Source: Rhodococcus sp. IEGM 1381 (lineage in GTDB: Bacteria; Actinomycetota; Actinomycetes; Mycobacteriales; Mycobacteriaceae). Taken from it: a stretch of DNA of 64,000 nt. A model generated the notes under the pieces. It made no database searches. It was not told where the DNA came from and saw nothing but the letters and a program-made list of their open reading frames with translations. Positions 34,313-43,246 of this stretch are shown here, in pieces. Location of the stretch: positions 1-64,000 of the forward strand of contig NZ_JASHKQ010000015.1 of NCBI RefSeq assembly GCF_030056795.1. Reading direction: 5' to 3'. Made by a program: the position numbers and the translations under genes. The stretch's first letter is position 1; each line of letters starts with the position of its first letter.

Positions 34313-35164
34313 TCAGCGCGGCTTCCGCGGGTCGACCAGTGTGTCGGGATCGGGGCCGATGCGCAAGCCGGTATCGAGGCTGCTGATACGGCGGATGTCA
34401 TCGGAAACGAGCTCGAAGTCGAACACGTCGAAGTTCTCCCGCAAGCGAGCAGTCTTGTCGGACTTCGGAATGACGACGTTGCCCAGCTGAAGATGCCACC
34501 TGATGACTATCTGACTCGGGGTACGCCCGTACGACTCGGCGATTTCACGCAGCGTCGGATGGTTCAAGACCTGGCCACGAGCCAGGGGGCTCCACGCTTC
34601 CGTCACGACCCCCAGGTCGCGGTGCTTCTCTCGAAGTCCGGTCTGGGTGAAGAGCGGGTGCAGTTCGACTTGGTTGATGGCCGGCGTGACGCCGGTTTCG
34701 AATAGCAGGCGGTCGAGGTGTCGGGGCTGAAAGTTTGCAACACCGATTGCTCGGGTCAGTCCGGAGCGCTGCATGTCGATCAAAGCTCGCCAGGTGTCGA
34801 CGTAGAGATCACGCGACGGAACGGGCCAGTGAATCAAGTACAGGTCGACGTAATCGACCCCCAGCTGGGACAAGCTGACGTCCAACGCCCGCTTGGCCGG
34901 CTCGTAGCCATGAGAATCGTTGAAGCACTTGGTCGTTATGAACACGTCCTCACGGTCGAGCCCGACGCGGCGGAGTGCTTCGCCGACGCCGGGCTCGTTC
35001 CGATATCCTGCGGCGGTGTCGATATGCCGGTACCCGATGTTCAGGGCGTCCGTTGCCACGTCGGCTGTGGCATCGGGCGGAACCTGGAAGACGCCGAATC
35101 CGAGCTGGGGGATCGTGACGTTGCTTCCCAGCTGAATCAGAGGGACGCCCTGATGTTCGGACAT
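34313..35164 (-). CDS. Aldo/keto reductase
   Basis: A 283-residue (beta/alpha)8 reductase: IPQLGFGVFQVPPDA, GYRHIDTAAGYRNEPGVGEA (Asp and Tyr of the tetrad), VFITTKCFND (Lys), LYLIHWPVP (His), GVANFQPRHLDRL and the NADPH-binding VVIPKSDKTARLREN. It matches the AKR5/2,5-diketogluconate-reductase group. It is the last gene of the minus-strand operon beginning at 37154 and probably reduces an aldehyde or ketone intermediate with NADPH. Confidence 0.88.
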   Translation of the reverse strand: MSEHQGVPLIQLGSNVTIPQLGFGVFQVPPDATADVATDALNIGYRHIDTAAGYRNEPGVGEALRRVGLDREDVFITTKCFNDSHGYEPAKRALDVSLSQLGVDYVDLYLIHWPVPSRDLYVDTWRALIDMQRSGLTRAIGVANFQPRHLDRLLFETGVTPAINQVELHPLFTQTGLREKHRDLGVVTEAWSPLARGQVLNHPTLREIAESYGRTPSQIVIRWHLQLGNVVIPKSDKTARLRENFDVFDFELVSDDIRRISSLDTGLRIGPDPDTLVDPRKPR

Positions 35165-35195
35165 GAAGCACTCACCTTCGATCGAATGGCATCGG

Positions 35196-35900
35196 TCAGC
35201 GTTGCAGCGCGATGTCGGCGAGTTGGTCGGCCGTAATGGCGTCGGCGTACTTCGCATTCATCTCGAAGAGGTTCACCCCGTGACTCAATCGCGAGCGGTC
35301 GAACACCGCATCCTCGATGACGAAGGTCGGATATCCGTGTGAGTGGGAGTCGATGACGGTCGCGCGGACGCAGCCAGAGGTTGTCCCGCCGGTCACGATC
35401 ACCGAGTCGACGCCTTGTCGTACGAGGTAGGACATCAAGGCGGTGTCGAAGAATGCGCTTGCCTTCGGTTTTGCGAACACGACCGCGGACTCGGGCGGCG
35501 TGATGGCGTCCGGGATGTCTTGAGATTCCGGTTTGTCCATGGCCGATGCGCCCGAGGAACCATCGCCCTTCACAGTCCCGCCGTAGATCGAGGCCATGCC
35601 GGTGAGAGCAGTGGTGTAAACGATGGGCCACCCTTGACCTTCGGCCAGGTCGATCACCCTCTTCAGGGGATCCATCGACTCCCATGCGTTCGGTCCGCAG
35701 GAAGTAGGGAAGTCGGCTGTCGCCTCCTCCATCGACTGTCCTTCCTCACCGGTGAAGGCGCGTACGACGTCGATGACCAGAAGAGCCGGTCGCGTTCCCA
35801 GTGTGTTCTTAACGGACCAGATTCCCTTGCTGTAGGCGTCCGGGTCTGCGTCGGTGACCATAGTCGTCCACCAGCGGGGAGCGTCGGTCTGTCGTGTCAT
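35196..35900 (-). CDS. Isochorismatase-family amidohydrolase (N-carbamoylsarcosine amidase / maleamate amidase-like)
   Basis: A 234-residue cysteine hydrolase. The triad is Asp44 (LLVIDVVRAF), a Lys in FAKPKASAFF, and Cys177 (GGTTSGCVRATVIDS). The N-terminal extension and the ESAVVFAKPKASAFFDT region are those of the N-carbamoylsarcosine-amidase branch, which also contains maleamate amidase of the nicotinate pathway. That would suit hydrolysis of an amide released from a nitrogen-containing ring, an inference supported only by context. ATG 35900 is chosen because AGGA sits six bases upstream; ATG 35906 is the alternative. Confidence 0.82.
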   Translation of the reverse strand: MTRQTDAPRWWTTMVTDADPDAYSKGIWSVKNTLGTRPALLVIDVVRAFTGEEGQSMEEATADFPTSCGPNAWESMDPLKRVIDLAEGQGWPIVYTTALTGMASIYGGTVKGDGSSGASAMDKPESQDIPDAITPPESAVVFAKPKASAFFDTALMSYLVRQGVDSVIVTGGTTSGCVRATVIDSHSHGYPTFVIEDAVFDRSRLSHGVNLFEMNAKYADAITADQLADIALQR

Positions 35901-35931
35901 GTTCATTCCTGTTCTGTTGCTGTGCTTGGGA

Positions 35932-36696
35932 TCAGCCGTCGATGCTGTAGCCGCCGTCGACGACGACGACCTGTCCGGTGACATAGTCGGAAAGAGATGA
36001 TCCGAGATAGACGACGGTGCCCGCGATGTCCTGGGGTGAGCCCCAACGCCCGAGCGGGATGCGAGCCAAGATGCTCGCCGTCCGCTCGCTGTTCTGAGTG
36101 AGCTTCGCCGTGAAATCCGTGGCTATGTACCCGGGCGTGATGGCATTCACGCGAATGTGATGAGGGGCCCATTCCAAGGCGAGCGCCCGGGTCAGCCCTA
36201 GGAGCGCGGACTTGCTCGCTCCGTACGACGAGGCGCGCCGGACGCCGAAATGTGCGCTCAGCGACGCGACGTTGATGATCGAACCGCCGCCGAGTTCCTT
36301 CATCGAGGGCAGGACCGCGCGGGCCGCCGTCACGGCACCGCCCACATTGGTATCGAACACGCGTCGCCACGACTCCTCCGTCATCTCCTCCGTGGCAGTG
36401 CGATCGATGGCGCCGGCGTTGTTGACCAGGATCGACGGCGGGCCGAGCTCCTCGGAGAGGCTCTCGACAGCATGTCGCAGTTTCACGGGGTCGGCGACGT
36501 CGGCGACGCGGAGCGAGACTTTGCCCACGCCCTGCCCCCGGATAGTGGCTTCGAGTTCACTCAGAGCAGTGGCATTTCGAGCGATCAAGCCGACGCCGGC
36601 TCCTGCTCGGGCCAGCGCGAGCGCCGCCCCGCCGCCGATGCCGCGAGACGCGCCCGTGACAATGGCGATCTGTCCCTCGAGTAGCGCCATGGTCAT
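35932..36696 (-). CDS. SDR-family oxidoreductase
   Basis: A 254-residue classical SDR: IVTGASRGIGGGAALALA, LVNNAGAID, NVASLSAHFGVRRASSYGASK and the C-terminal GQVVVVDGGYSIDG. FabG-like. The start ATG 36696 overlaps the stop of the upstream SnoaL-like gene (ATGA); ATG 36690 is also possible. It belongs to the minus-strand operon controlled by the operator at 37170. Substrate unknown. Confidence 0.85.
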   Translation of the reverse strand: MTMALLEGQIAIVTGASRGIGGGAALALARAGAGVGLIARNATALSELEATIRGQGVGKVSLRVADVADPVKLRHAVESLSEELGPPSILVNNAGAIDRTATEEMTEESWRRVFDTNVGGAVTAARAVLPSMKELGGGSIINVASLSAHFGVRRASSYGASKSALLGLTRALALEWAPHHIRVNAITPGYIATDFTAKLTQNSERTASILARIPLGRWGSPQDIAGTVVYLGSSLSDYVTGQVVVVDGGYSIDG

Positions 36697-37154
36697 GAGG
36701 TGGTTTGGTGATAAAGGTGCGCTAACTCCATGACACTCTGCGTCGGGACCACCCCGATCTGATGAAGTGCTTCGAGCGGGTTGATGTGCACTATCTCGGC
36801 CTCGAGCAGCCCGTCTGTGCCGACCGGAAATTCCGCCAGGGCGTGGGTGACCACCTCGCGACCGGTAGCGGGGAAAGGACCCCACGCTCCGCGATGATGG
36901 CGTCGGACGACAATCGTCGCAAAGACACGGTCACCGGCGTCGTGCAAGGTGACCTCCTCGTTGACGAGGTCGGGAAACGACCCGAAGAGCGATGCGTAGT
37001 GAGCGCGGACCGCTTCCTGGCCCCGCAGAAGATATCCCTGAGTGGGAATCGAGTACCAGCATTCTTGACTGAAAGTCGCCATTGTGGCGTCGAGGTCCTG
37101 TCGGTCCTCCGCCTCCAGATGAGCGCGGACGAGAGCAACGGCATCCTGTGTCAT
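36693..37154 (-). CDS. SnoaL-like (NTF2-fold) protein
   Basis: A 153-residue polyketide-cyclase-like protein: LVRAHLEAEDRQDLDATMAT, then GQEAVRAHYASLFGSFPDL and PATGREVVTHALAEFPVG. This SnoaL-like layout is common in small isomerases, hydrolases and carrier proteins. The ATG has GGAGGTGATTCC upstream, the strongest ribosome binding site in the operon. It is first in the operon and directly downstream of an island operator. It may isomerise or hydrate a ring-cleavage product, but there are no diagnostic catalytic residues. Confidence 0.78.
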   Translation of the reverse strand: MTQDAVALVRAHLEAEDRQDLDATMATFSQECWYSIPTQGYLLRGQEAVRAHYASLFGSFPDLVNEEVTLHDAGDRVFATIVVRRHHRGAWGPFPATGREVVTHALAEFPVGTDGLLEAEIVHINPLEALHQIGVVPTQSVMELAHLYHQTTS

Positions 37155-37169
37155 GGAATCACCTCCAAC

Positions 37170-37184
37170 TGTATAGTGAATACA
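37170..37184. promoter_or_regulatory. Island operator copy 8: TGTATAGTGAATACA
   Basis: A motif match with perfect TGTA...TACA ends, 15 bp upstream of the minus-strand SnoaL-like start. It splits the minus-strand block, so the 37154-34313 genes have their own promoter separate from the P450 operon. Confidence 0.65.
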
Positions 37185-37276
37185 CTACGTGTTTTCCTTC
37201 GCGGCGGCCATACGACGGCCTGGAAAGATGGGAAGGCCCTACGTCTCCGGTGAGGGTCGACGTCACTGGGATGGGC

Positions 37277-38506
37277 CTATGCAACCTGCCGGGCCAGCAC
37301 CCGCAGGTCGACGGACAGATCAGCTGCGTCACTCGACGACGGCGAGATGCCGGCCGCCAACAGCTTGCGAGCAGCAAGGTGATCGAGCGGACGGTTGATC
37401 GACTCGACCGCGACGAGTTGCGACCCGCGATACAGCAGTACCGAGAAGCTGCTCGCCGATTCTCGACGAAGAACGTGGCTATCGTAGCCGTCCAGCAGAC
37501 CCGCGATCTGGACCTTGTGACCGAACTGAGTGGTCCAGAACCAGGGAACTGCCGCAAACGGAGTCGGGGTCCCAACGATGGACTGCGCGACCGCTTTGGC
37601 CTGGTCGCTGGCGTTCTGAACAGATTCGAGGCGGATCGACCGCGATTCGGACGTGGGAAAGCGGCAGCAATCGCCCACAGCCCATATGGCCGGATCCTCG
37701 GTGCGAAGCATCTCGTCCACAATTATTCCATTGTCGGTGGGTAGATGTGCTTGCCGGGCAAGACCGTCTGCAGCCACCACGCCTATACCGATCACTACGA
37801 GGTCAGCTGCGATCGTCACCCCGTTCGTGCAGCGCACACCTGTCACGCCGTCGCGCTGGTCGCCGAGAATCGTGTCGACAACGGTCCCGGTGAGCACATC
37901 GACTCCCGCGCGGCGGTGCTCGGAGACCAAGAAGTCGGCGGACTCCGGTGACAGGGCACGAGACATGGATCGTCGAGCGGCCTCCAGCACGGTCACGGTG
38001 CTCCCGAGCTTTCGAGCAGCAGCGGCCACTTCCAACCCGATGAAACCGGCACCCACGACAACGACCCGAGCATGGGGCGTCAATCGCGGCGCCATGTCCC
38101 GTGCATCCTGCGCGGTAGCCAGATAGTGCACTCCGGGTAGTGCGTTACCGTCGACGGCGAGTGGGCGGGGGCGTGCACCGGTTGCCAGCACCACGTTCGC
38201 GTAGCCGATACGTTCGCCGGAGCTCAGTTCCACCTCTCGTGCTTCTCGGTGCAGAGCCACCGCGTGGTGTCCCTGTCGCAGGGCAATGTCGTTGTCCTGG
38301 AAGAACTCGGCCGGTCGCAGGAGATCGAGCTGTCGAAGGCCACCACTGTTCAGGAAGTCCTTCGACAGAGGAGGCCGCTGGTAAGGCATGCCGTCCTCGT
38401 CTCCGATCAGAACGATCGGCAGCTCCGAGTCGTGTTGACGGAGCGACGCGGCAACCTGAACACCCGCGTGTCCCGCACCGACGATCACGACCGTCGAGTC
38501 GCTCAT
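37277..38506 (-). CDS. Ferredoxin reductase for the P450 system
   Basis: A 409-residue FAD-dependent reductase of the putidaredoxin-reductase type: VVIVGAGHAGVQVAASLRQH, GMPYQRPPLSKDFL, VVVGAGFIGLEVAAAARKLG and AVGDCCRFP. It passes electrons from NADH to the adjacent [2Fe-2S] ferredoxin. Its ATG overlaps the ferredoxin stop by 4 bp, so P450, ferredoxin and reductase form one coupled unit. It is distinct from the reductase at 8155. Confidence 0.92.
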   Translation of the reverse strand: MSDSTVVIVGAGHAGVQVAASLRQHDSELPIVLIGDEDGMPYQRPPLSKDFLNSGGLRQLDLLRPAEFFQDNDIALRQGHHAVALHREAREVELSSGERIGYANVVLATGARPRPLAVDGNALPGVHYLATAQDARDMAPRLTPHARVVVVGAGFIGLEVAAAARKLGSTVTVLEAARRSMSRALSPESADFLVSEHRRAGVDVLTGTVVDTILGDQRDGVTGVRCTNGVTIAADLVVIGIGVVAADGLARQAHLPTDNGIIVDEMLRTEDPAIWAVGDCCRFPTSESRSIRLESVQNASDQAKAVAQSIVGTPTPFAAVPWFWTTQFGHKVQIAGLLDGYDSHVLRRESASSFSVLLYRGSQLVAVESINRPLDHLAARKLLAAGISPSSSDAADLSVDLRVLARQVA

Positions 38507-38826
38507 TCCTGGTCCCGAGGAACATGGACGGTCATTCCATCGAGATCATCGATCACCGAGATCTGACAGCTCAGGCGACTGTTGCTTTCTCGCGGGGACG
38601 CAGTGTCGCCGAGCAGTTCGTCTTCCACCTCATCCGGTCCGGGAATTCGGTCCAGCCATTCCTGGCCGACATACACGTGACAGGTTGCGCACATAGCATT
38701 TCCGCCGCACTCGGCAATGATTCCGTTGATGCCGTTATCGACTGCCGCGTCCTTGAGGGTGGTTCCGGACGCCGTCTCGACGGTCCGCGAATGGCCCTCG
38801 GCCGGTACGAATGTGATTCTCGGCAT
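38503..38826 (-). CDS. [2Fe-2S] ferredoxin (HaPux/putidaredoxin type)
   Basis: A 107-residue ferredoxin with cluster ligands in AECGGNAMCATCHVYV and LSCQIS (C-x5-C-x2-C...C), the adrenodoxin/putidaredoxin pattern. It starts at ATG 38826 within the P450 stop codon (TGATG overlap). It shuttles electrons from the reductase at 38506 to the P450. Confidence 0.93.
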   Translation of the reverse strand: MPRITFVPAEGHSRTVETASGTTLKDAAVDNGINGIIAECGGNAMCATCHVYVGQEWLDRIPGPDEVEDELLGDTASPRESNSRLSCQISVIDDLDGMTVHVPRDQE

Positions 38827-40037
38827 CAGGCTGCCTCTATCCGCAACGGGAGACTGGCGAAGCCTCGCAAGGTGTTGTTGAACTTTCGGACCGGTTCGCC
38901 GTCGAGGGTCAATGCCTTCACCTTGTCTGCCAGCACACCGAGCACACTTTCTCCTTCCAAGCGGGCCAACATCTGACCGACGCACGCGTGAATCCCTGCA
39001 CCGAATCCGACATGTCCGTTCGGTCCGCGCTGGATGTCGTATTCGTCCGGCCGGTCCCATCGCCGTGGATCGCGGTTGGCGGCCGCGAGGAACAGCAACA
39101 CCTTGTCGTCCTTGCGGAGGGTGACGTCCTCGACTCGAACATCACGGGTGAGTGTGCGATAGAAGGCCTGAACAGGAGATTCGAACCTGATGCTCTCCTC
39201 GAAGGCGGACCTGACCAGTGTACGGTCGGCGCGCAATGCCGCGAACTGGTCGGGATGAGTAGCGAGACAGAACAGCGCATTGCCGATGCCGTTCATGGTG
39301 GTGTCGACGCCGGCGATCAGGAAGTTTCGAACGAGCATGCCACCGTCGTCGTCCGAGTACCCTTCTTCGGCGGCATATTCGTGCACCATGGCTCCGAGAC
39401 TGCCGGCGCGGAGATTCTCGCGTCGACAATTCAGTGCGACGTACTTCATCAGTTCGTCGGCGTTCTCCAGCGAGCGCTCCATGAGCGAGTTCATCGGACC
39501 GAAGGCGTTGAATGCCAGCGCCCCGATCAGGGGAAGTTTTTTGCGCTCGTCTCCTGGAGGGAGGCCGAGTTGATCAGGGAATACCTTCAACGGAAAAGCT
39601 TCTGCGATGTCGGCGAAACCGTCGAATCGTCCCCGTTCGACAAGAGGATCGATAATGGCCTCGGCCTCCGACCGAAAGCTTTCCTTCAACGCTTTCACAG
39701 TTTTGGGGCCGAGCACCCGCGACAGCACTCGACGTGCCCGGGTATGATCAGGAGGATCCGCCTCGATCACCAGGCTCTGCGTGCGAAACAGTTCGCCCTT
39801 CGACAGATCCAGATGGCCCACCCCGCGGCTGGAGCAGAACGTCTCGTGATCGCGAAGCGCCATCTCGACGTGCTCAGCCCGTGCGAGGCCCCAGCAGTTG
39901 TACCGGTCGAGCCACACGGCGGGACCCAGCTCGCGTACCCGCTCCTGATCGGGGTAGGGGTCCGCAAAGTACCGATCACTGTAGGGATCGACATCAGTGT
40001 GTCGTTCCGAGTTCGAGGTGTGAGCTGCAGTGGTCAT
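38826..40037 (-). CDS. Cytochrome P450, CYP199-like (4-substituted benzoate oxidase)
   Basis: A 403-residue soluble P450. The haem ligand is Cys352 in FGAGIHACVG; the I-helix is IAGVDTT (oxygen activation) and ExxR is ESIR (281-284). From memory it closely follows CYP199A4 of Rhodopseudomonas: SSRGVG, SLVIEADPPDHTRAR, FNAFGP and KFNNTLRGFASLPL. The carboxylate-binding Arg and Ser before SLV (FRTQS) are kept, but the I-helix serine used by CYP199A4 appears as Asn238. The likely reaction is oxidative O-demethylation or hydroxylation of a para-substituted benzoate. Its operon is divergent from a LysR gene, not under the island operator. Confidence 0.9.
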   Translation of the reverse strand: MTTAAHTSNSERHTDVDPYSDRYFADPYPDQERVRELGPAVWLDRYNCWGLARAEHVEMALRDHETFCSSRGVGHLDLSKGELFRTQSLVIEADPPDHTRARRVLSRVLGPKTVKALKESFRSEAEAIIDPLVERGRFDGFADIAEAFPLKVFPDQLGLPPGDERKKLPLIGALAFNAFGPMNSLMERSLENADELMKYVALNCRRENLRAGSLGAMVHEYAAEEGYSDDDGGMLVRNFLIAGVDTTMNGIGNALFCLATHPDQFAALRADRTLVRSAFEESIRFESPVQAFYRTLTRDVRVEDVTLRKDDKVLLFLAAANRDPRRWDRPDEYDIQRGPNGHVGFGAGIHACVGQMLARLEGESVLGVLADKVKALTLDGEPVRKFNNTLRGFASLPLRIEAA

Positions 40038-40090
40038 GGATCAATGATGGCCAGGTAACCCACTATTTGGAAAATAGATTCTGCTCACGG

Positions 40091-40109
40091 TGAGTATGAG
40101 CAATACTCA
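40091..40109. promoter_or_regulatory. LysR-type palindrome TGAGTAT-N5-ATACTCA
   Basis: A perfect 7-bp dyad in the gap between the divergent P450 and LysR genes. Its position just before ATG 40117 and its T-N11-A content fit a LysR binding site and autoregulation; two in-frame candidate starts (40090, 40096) lie within or beside it. Confidence 0.65.
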
Positions 40110-40116
40110 TGACGTG

Positions 40117-41010
40117 ATGAACCTCAGACAGCTCGAATACTTCGTTGCTGCGGTCGACGCGGGAACCATGACGGAGGCGTCTCGACGTCTGTACGTGTCG
40201 CAGTCCGCGATATCTCTGTCGATCGCGCAGTTGGAGTCGAGCATCGACACTCAATTGCTGGTCCGGGCGAAGGGGCAACCACTCCAGTTGACGGAAGCGG
40301 GACGTCGGGTGCTCCCCAGGGCGCGCGCCCTGCTGGCGCACGCCGAACAGGTCCGGTCGTTCGTCAAGGACGAGGCGGATGTGCTCCGCGGGTCGCTGGT
40401 CGTCGGCTGCACGAGTCTGGCGGCACCATTCGTTCTACCGGAGTTGTTGAAGGTCTTCGCCGAACGCCAGCCGGAGATCGTCGTCGACTTCATCGAGGCC
40501 CCCTCGGACAAGCTTGCCGAGTCCCTCGCGTCGGGCCGATGTGAGATCGCCCTTCTCTACGATCAGAACCGGGTGCACGACATCGTGGTCGAACCGTTGC
40601 GGACCGGACGTCCGTACGCCGTGTTCGATCCCGATCACCCGCTCGCGGGACGGGGATCTGTCGGGTTGGACGAACTCGCACCCCATCCGTTGATCATGCT
40701 CGACAACGCGCCGAGCCGGGAGTACCACCGAGCGCTGTTCGCTGCAGCGGGTTTCCAACCGAGCGTCCGGCACTACGTCTCGACCTTCGACATGGCCCAC
40801 GCACTCGTCAGCCGTGGTCTCGGCTACGCAACGATGCTCGGCTGGCCGTCGGTCGACTACTCGCACGGCGGCCGAGGTCTGGTTCAAGTGCCGATACACG
40901 ACGATCCCCTCACCAACGAGCTGGTGTTGGCCCACTCGGCGGCTGTTCAGCTCAGTCGGCGGGCACAGGCTTTTGCGTCGTCGTGCCGAGACATCGTGCC
41001 GCGCTTATGA
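40117..41010 (+). CDS. LysR-family regulator
   Basis: A 297-residue regulator beginning MNLRQLEYFVAAVDAGTMTE, with the HTH RRLYVSQSAISLSIAQLESS and a two-lobe effector domain (GSLVVGCTSLAAPFVLPELL). It is divergent from the P450-ferredoxin-reductase operon and is probably its activator. ATG 40117 gives the canonical LysR N-terminus; starts at 40096 or 40090 would place the palindrome inside the gene. Confidence 0.88.
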   Translation: MNLRQLEYFVAAVDAGTMTEASRRLYVSQSAISLSIAQLESSIDTQLLVRAKGQPLQLTEAGRRVLPRARALLAHAEQVRSFVKDEADVLRGSLVVGCTSLAAPFVLPELLKVFAERQPEIVVDFIEAPSDKLAESLASGRCEIALLYDQNRVHDIVVEPLRTGRPYAVFDPDHPLAGRGSVGLDELAPHPLIMLDNAPSREYHRALFAAAGFQPSVRHYVSTFDMAHALVSRGLGYATMLGWPSVDYSHGGRGLVQVPIHDDPLTNELVLAHSAAVQLSRRAQAFASSCRDIVPRL

Positions 41011-41285
41011 TCACGGCTCCGAACAATTCGGACCGGTCCCCGGCGGGATCGTGGCCGGCGTTCTTCGACGACGCGGCCCGAGCCACCCATACGTGTGGTC
41101 GGATCCATCACATCGGGTAGTGGCATCGTCCTGCTCAGTGGGCGATGATCGTAGCCCCGAACGTGGGGAAGGTCGGACCCGTCGCCGTCGAGCTTCGAGC
41201 CCACACGTCGAACCGGGACTTCCGGCATCGAATTCGGGGCATCATTCCATCGCGTTCACGCGAGTCACCATCATCGAGGAGCACT

Positions 41286-42329
41286 GTGAGTATCAGCGCC
41301 AAGTTGTCGTCGTCCGAGGTCGATTCCGATTGGGCCGACCTGTCCGCTGTTCCCGGAGCAGACAAGGCGTTTGCCCATCACGGCATCGCTTTCACAGCGA
41401 CGGGTGAACTGGTCGGGTTTCATGCGGGCCAGCTCGTCGTGATCGACAGTGGCGGGTCCGTGGTCAGCATCGCCGAGACGGAATTGACGGAGGGGCACGG
41501 CGTGACCGTCGTGCGCGAGGGCGACCGCGATCTCGTGTGGATCGCCGATCCCGGGTTCGCGATCGCGTGCGGACACGGCGCGGGCAGCCCGAAGCTCCCA
41601 CCATTCTTCGGAGCGGGTCTCGATGTGACGAGAACGCCCGGCAGGGTCGTGCAGATGACGATCGCGGGAGAGATCGTTCGCTCGCTGCCCACCCCGGTAG
41701 CCGTGACCGACGACGCTCCCGGTCCGTATGCGCCGTATGCGCCCACTGCCGTCGCCGTCGACGAGACGAGGTTCGGTGGTAGGGGCGACATCTGGGTCGC
41801 AGACGGGTACGGGAGCAACGTGGTCCACCGGTTCGACAGCGCAGGTCAGCACATCGCGACCCTCACCGGCTCCGAAGGGGCCGGACGTTTCGACTGCCCG
41901 CACTCGGTTTTCGTGGACCGGCGTCCGGGCAAGTCCCCCGAGTTGTACGTCACGGATCGCGGTAACGCGCGCATCGCGGTCTACGACCTCGAGGGGCGGT
42001 TCTCACGGCTTGTCGGTGAGGAGTTCCTGGATTCCCCGAGCGGCATTGCGATGTGGGCCGGAGCCCTTGCCGTGGTCGAGCTCAACGGTCGGTTGACGCT
42101 CTTGGGCGAGGACGATCGACTCGTCGGGCACGTCGGTGACAATCCTGACGCCAAAGGGCGTCCCGGGTGGCCCAACGCGTTGGGCGAAGGCCGCGTCGCC
42201 CAACGACCGACCGAGCTCGTTGCCGGCCGATTCAATTCTCCCCACGCCGTGGCCGTCGACGCTCACGACAGGCTGGTGGTCGCAGAATGGGTCATCGGGG
42301 GGCGCTACTCATCCGTCACCCCGTCCTAG
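41286..42329 (+). CDS. NHL-repeat/six-bladed beta-propeller protein
   Basis: A 347-residue protein with repeated blade-like strings: DLVWIADPGFA, GDIWVADGYGSNVVHRFDSAG, ELYVTDRGNARIAVYDLEG and NSPHAVAVDAHDRLVVAEW. These fit NHL or strictosidine-synthase-like propellers, some of which are lactonases or lyases. No signal peptide is visible, so it is probably cytoplasmic. GTG 41286 follows GAGGAG. It lies alone between the LysR and GntR genes without an island operator. A lactonase or lyase role is possible but unsupported by specific residues. Confidence 0.7.
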   Translation: MSISAKLSSSEVDSDWADLSAVPGADKAFAHHGIAFTATGELVGFHAGQLVVIDSGGSVVSIAETELTEGHGVTVVREGDRDLVWIADPGFAIACGHGAGSPKLPPFFGAGLDVTRTPGRVVQMTIAGEIVRSLPTPVAVTDDAPGPYAPYAPTAVAVDETRFGGRGDIWVADGYGSNVVHRFDSAGQHIATLTGSEGAGRFDCPHSVFVDRRPGKSPELYVTDRGNARIAVYDLEGRFSRLVGEEFLDSPSGIAMWAGALAVVELNGRLTLLGEDDRLVGHVGDNPDAKGRPGWPNALGEGRVAQRPTELVAGRFNSPHAVAVDAHDRLVVAEWVIGGRYSSVTPS

Positions 42330-42417
42330 CGCTGATCCGAGCCGGCAGAACGGCCGTGACTCGAGGTTTCTGTCGACACTGCGCATCGATCGGTATCCGA
42401 AAAATGTGGACATGACA

Positions 42418-42432
42418 TGTATTCTGTGTACA
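42418..42432. promoter_or_regulatory. Island operator copy 9: TGTATTCTGTGTACA, overlapping the gntR start
   Basis: Close to the consensus. Its last A is the first base of ATG 42432. TATTCT (42420-42425) could be a -10 element with transcription starting at or near the ATG. This suggests a leaderless, autoregulated regulator gene. Confidence 0.7.
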
Positions 42433-43145
42433 TGAACGCGCCATCGAACTTCTCGATGATCGAGGTCGGGTCGAGTCTGTCCGGACGACGGATCACCGCC
42501 GACCACATCGTCGAGTCACTGCGCCGAGCCATCAACGACGGCGTCCTGGCAGACGGAACCCAGCTGAACCAGGTCGATCTGGCCTCCCACTTCGGGGTTT
42601 CGCGTGTCCCGGTACGAGAAGCGCTTCGTCAACTTCAGGCGGAGGGGCTCATCCAGTCCCACGCTCACAAGCTGTCCTACGTCCGAGGGACGGATCCTCA
42701 CCGCCTGGCTGATGTGTTCATGCTGCGCGGGTTGATAGAAGGATGGTTGATCGAGCGCGCAATACCGTCGATCGACCCGAGTGTGATTCTGCGAGCCCGA
42801 GAAATCAACGAGCTGCTTCGCAACGAGGCGCACCATCCGTCCTGGCTCGAGCTCAACCGCGAGTTCCACTCCCTGCTCTTCGCGGCGGCGAAGTCCGAGG
42901 AGGGTATGGGCGTGTTGCAGCCGCTGCAGATGCGGTCGCAGCGTTACAGCCGCCTGTGGTCGAAAGGTAATGGTGTGCATCGGCCTGCAGAAACCTGCGA
43001 TGAGCACGACCACATCCTCGACTTGATCGAGGCAGGCGACGCGGCCGGCGCGCGGGAGGCCTCCGTTCAGCACGTCATGCACACGTGTGATGCGGTCCTG
43101 GCCGCAGGGCGGCTGATGCAGGCAGACGCCGGTGTCCACGCCTGA
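42432..43145 (+). CDS. GntR-family regulator, FCD subfamily; candidate regulator of the island
   Basis: A 237-residue regulator: HTH LNQVDLASHFGVSRVPVREA followed by LRQLQAEGLI, and an FCD ligand domain (REFHSLLFAAAKSEEG, DEHDHILDLIEAGDAAGA). FCD-type GntR proteins often bind TGT/ACA palindromes and respond to carboxylates. Its start codon lies in a copy of the TGTATACNGTNTACA motif, which supports autoregulation. ATG 42417 is an in-frame alternative that would put the motif inside the gene. It precedes the ABC importer with one palindrome of each type between them. Confidence 0.85.
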   Translation: MNAPSNFSMIEVGSSLSGRRITADHIVESLRRAINDGVLADGTQLNQVDLASHFGVSRVPVREALRQLQAEGLIQSHAHKLSYVRGTDPHRLADVFMLRGLIEGWLIERAIPSIDPSVILRAREINELLRNEAHHPSWLELNREFHSLLFAAAKSEEGMGVLQPLQMRSQRYSRLWSKGNGVHRPAETCDEHDHILDLIEAGDAAGAREASVQHVMHTCDAVLAAGRLMQADAGVHA

Positions 43146-43246
43146 GGCATGACCGCTCCGCTTCCTACTCCCGGCAGGGCGCTGGACACCGAACCGTCGT
43201 GCGAGAAGTGTGTCGTTTCTGTCAACGTTGTGTGACATGTATTGCA

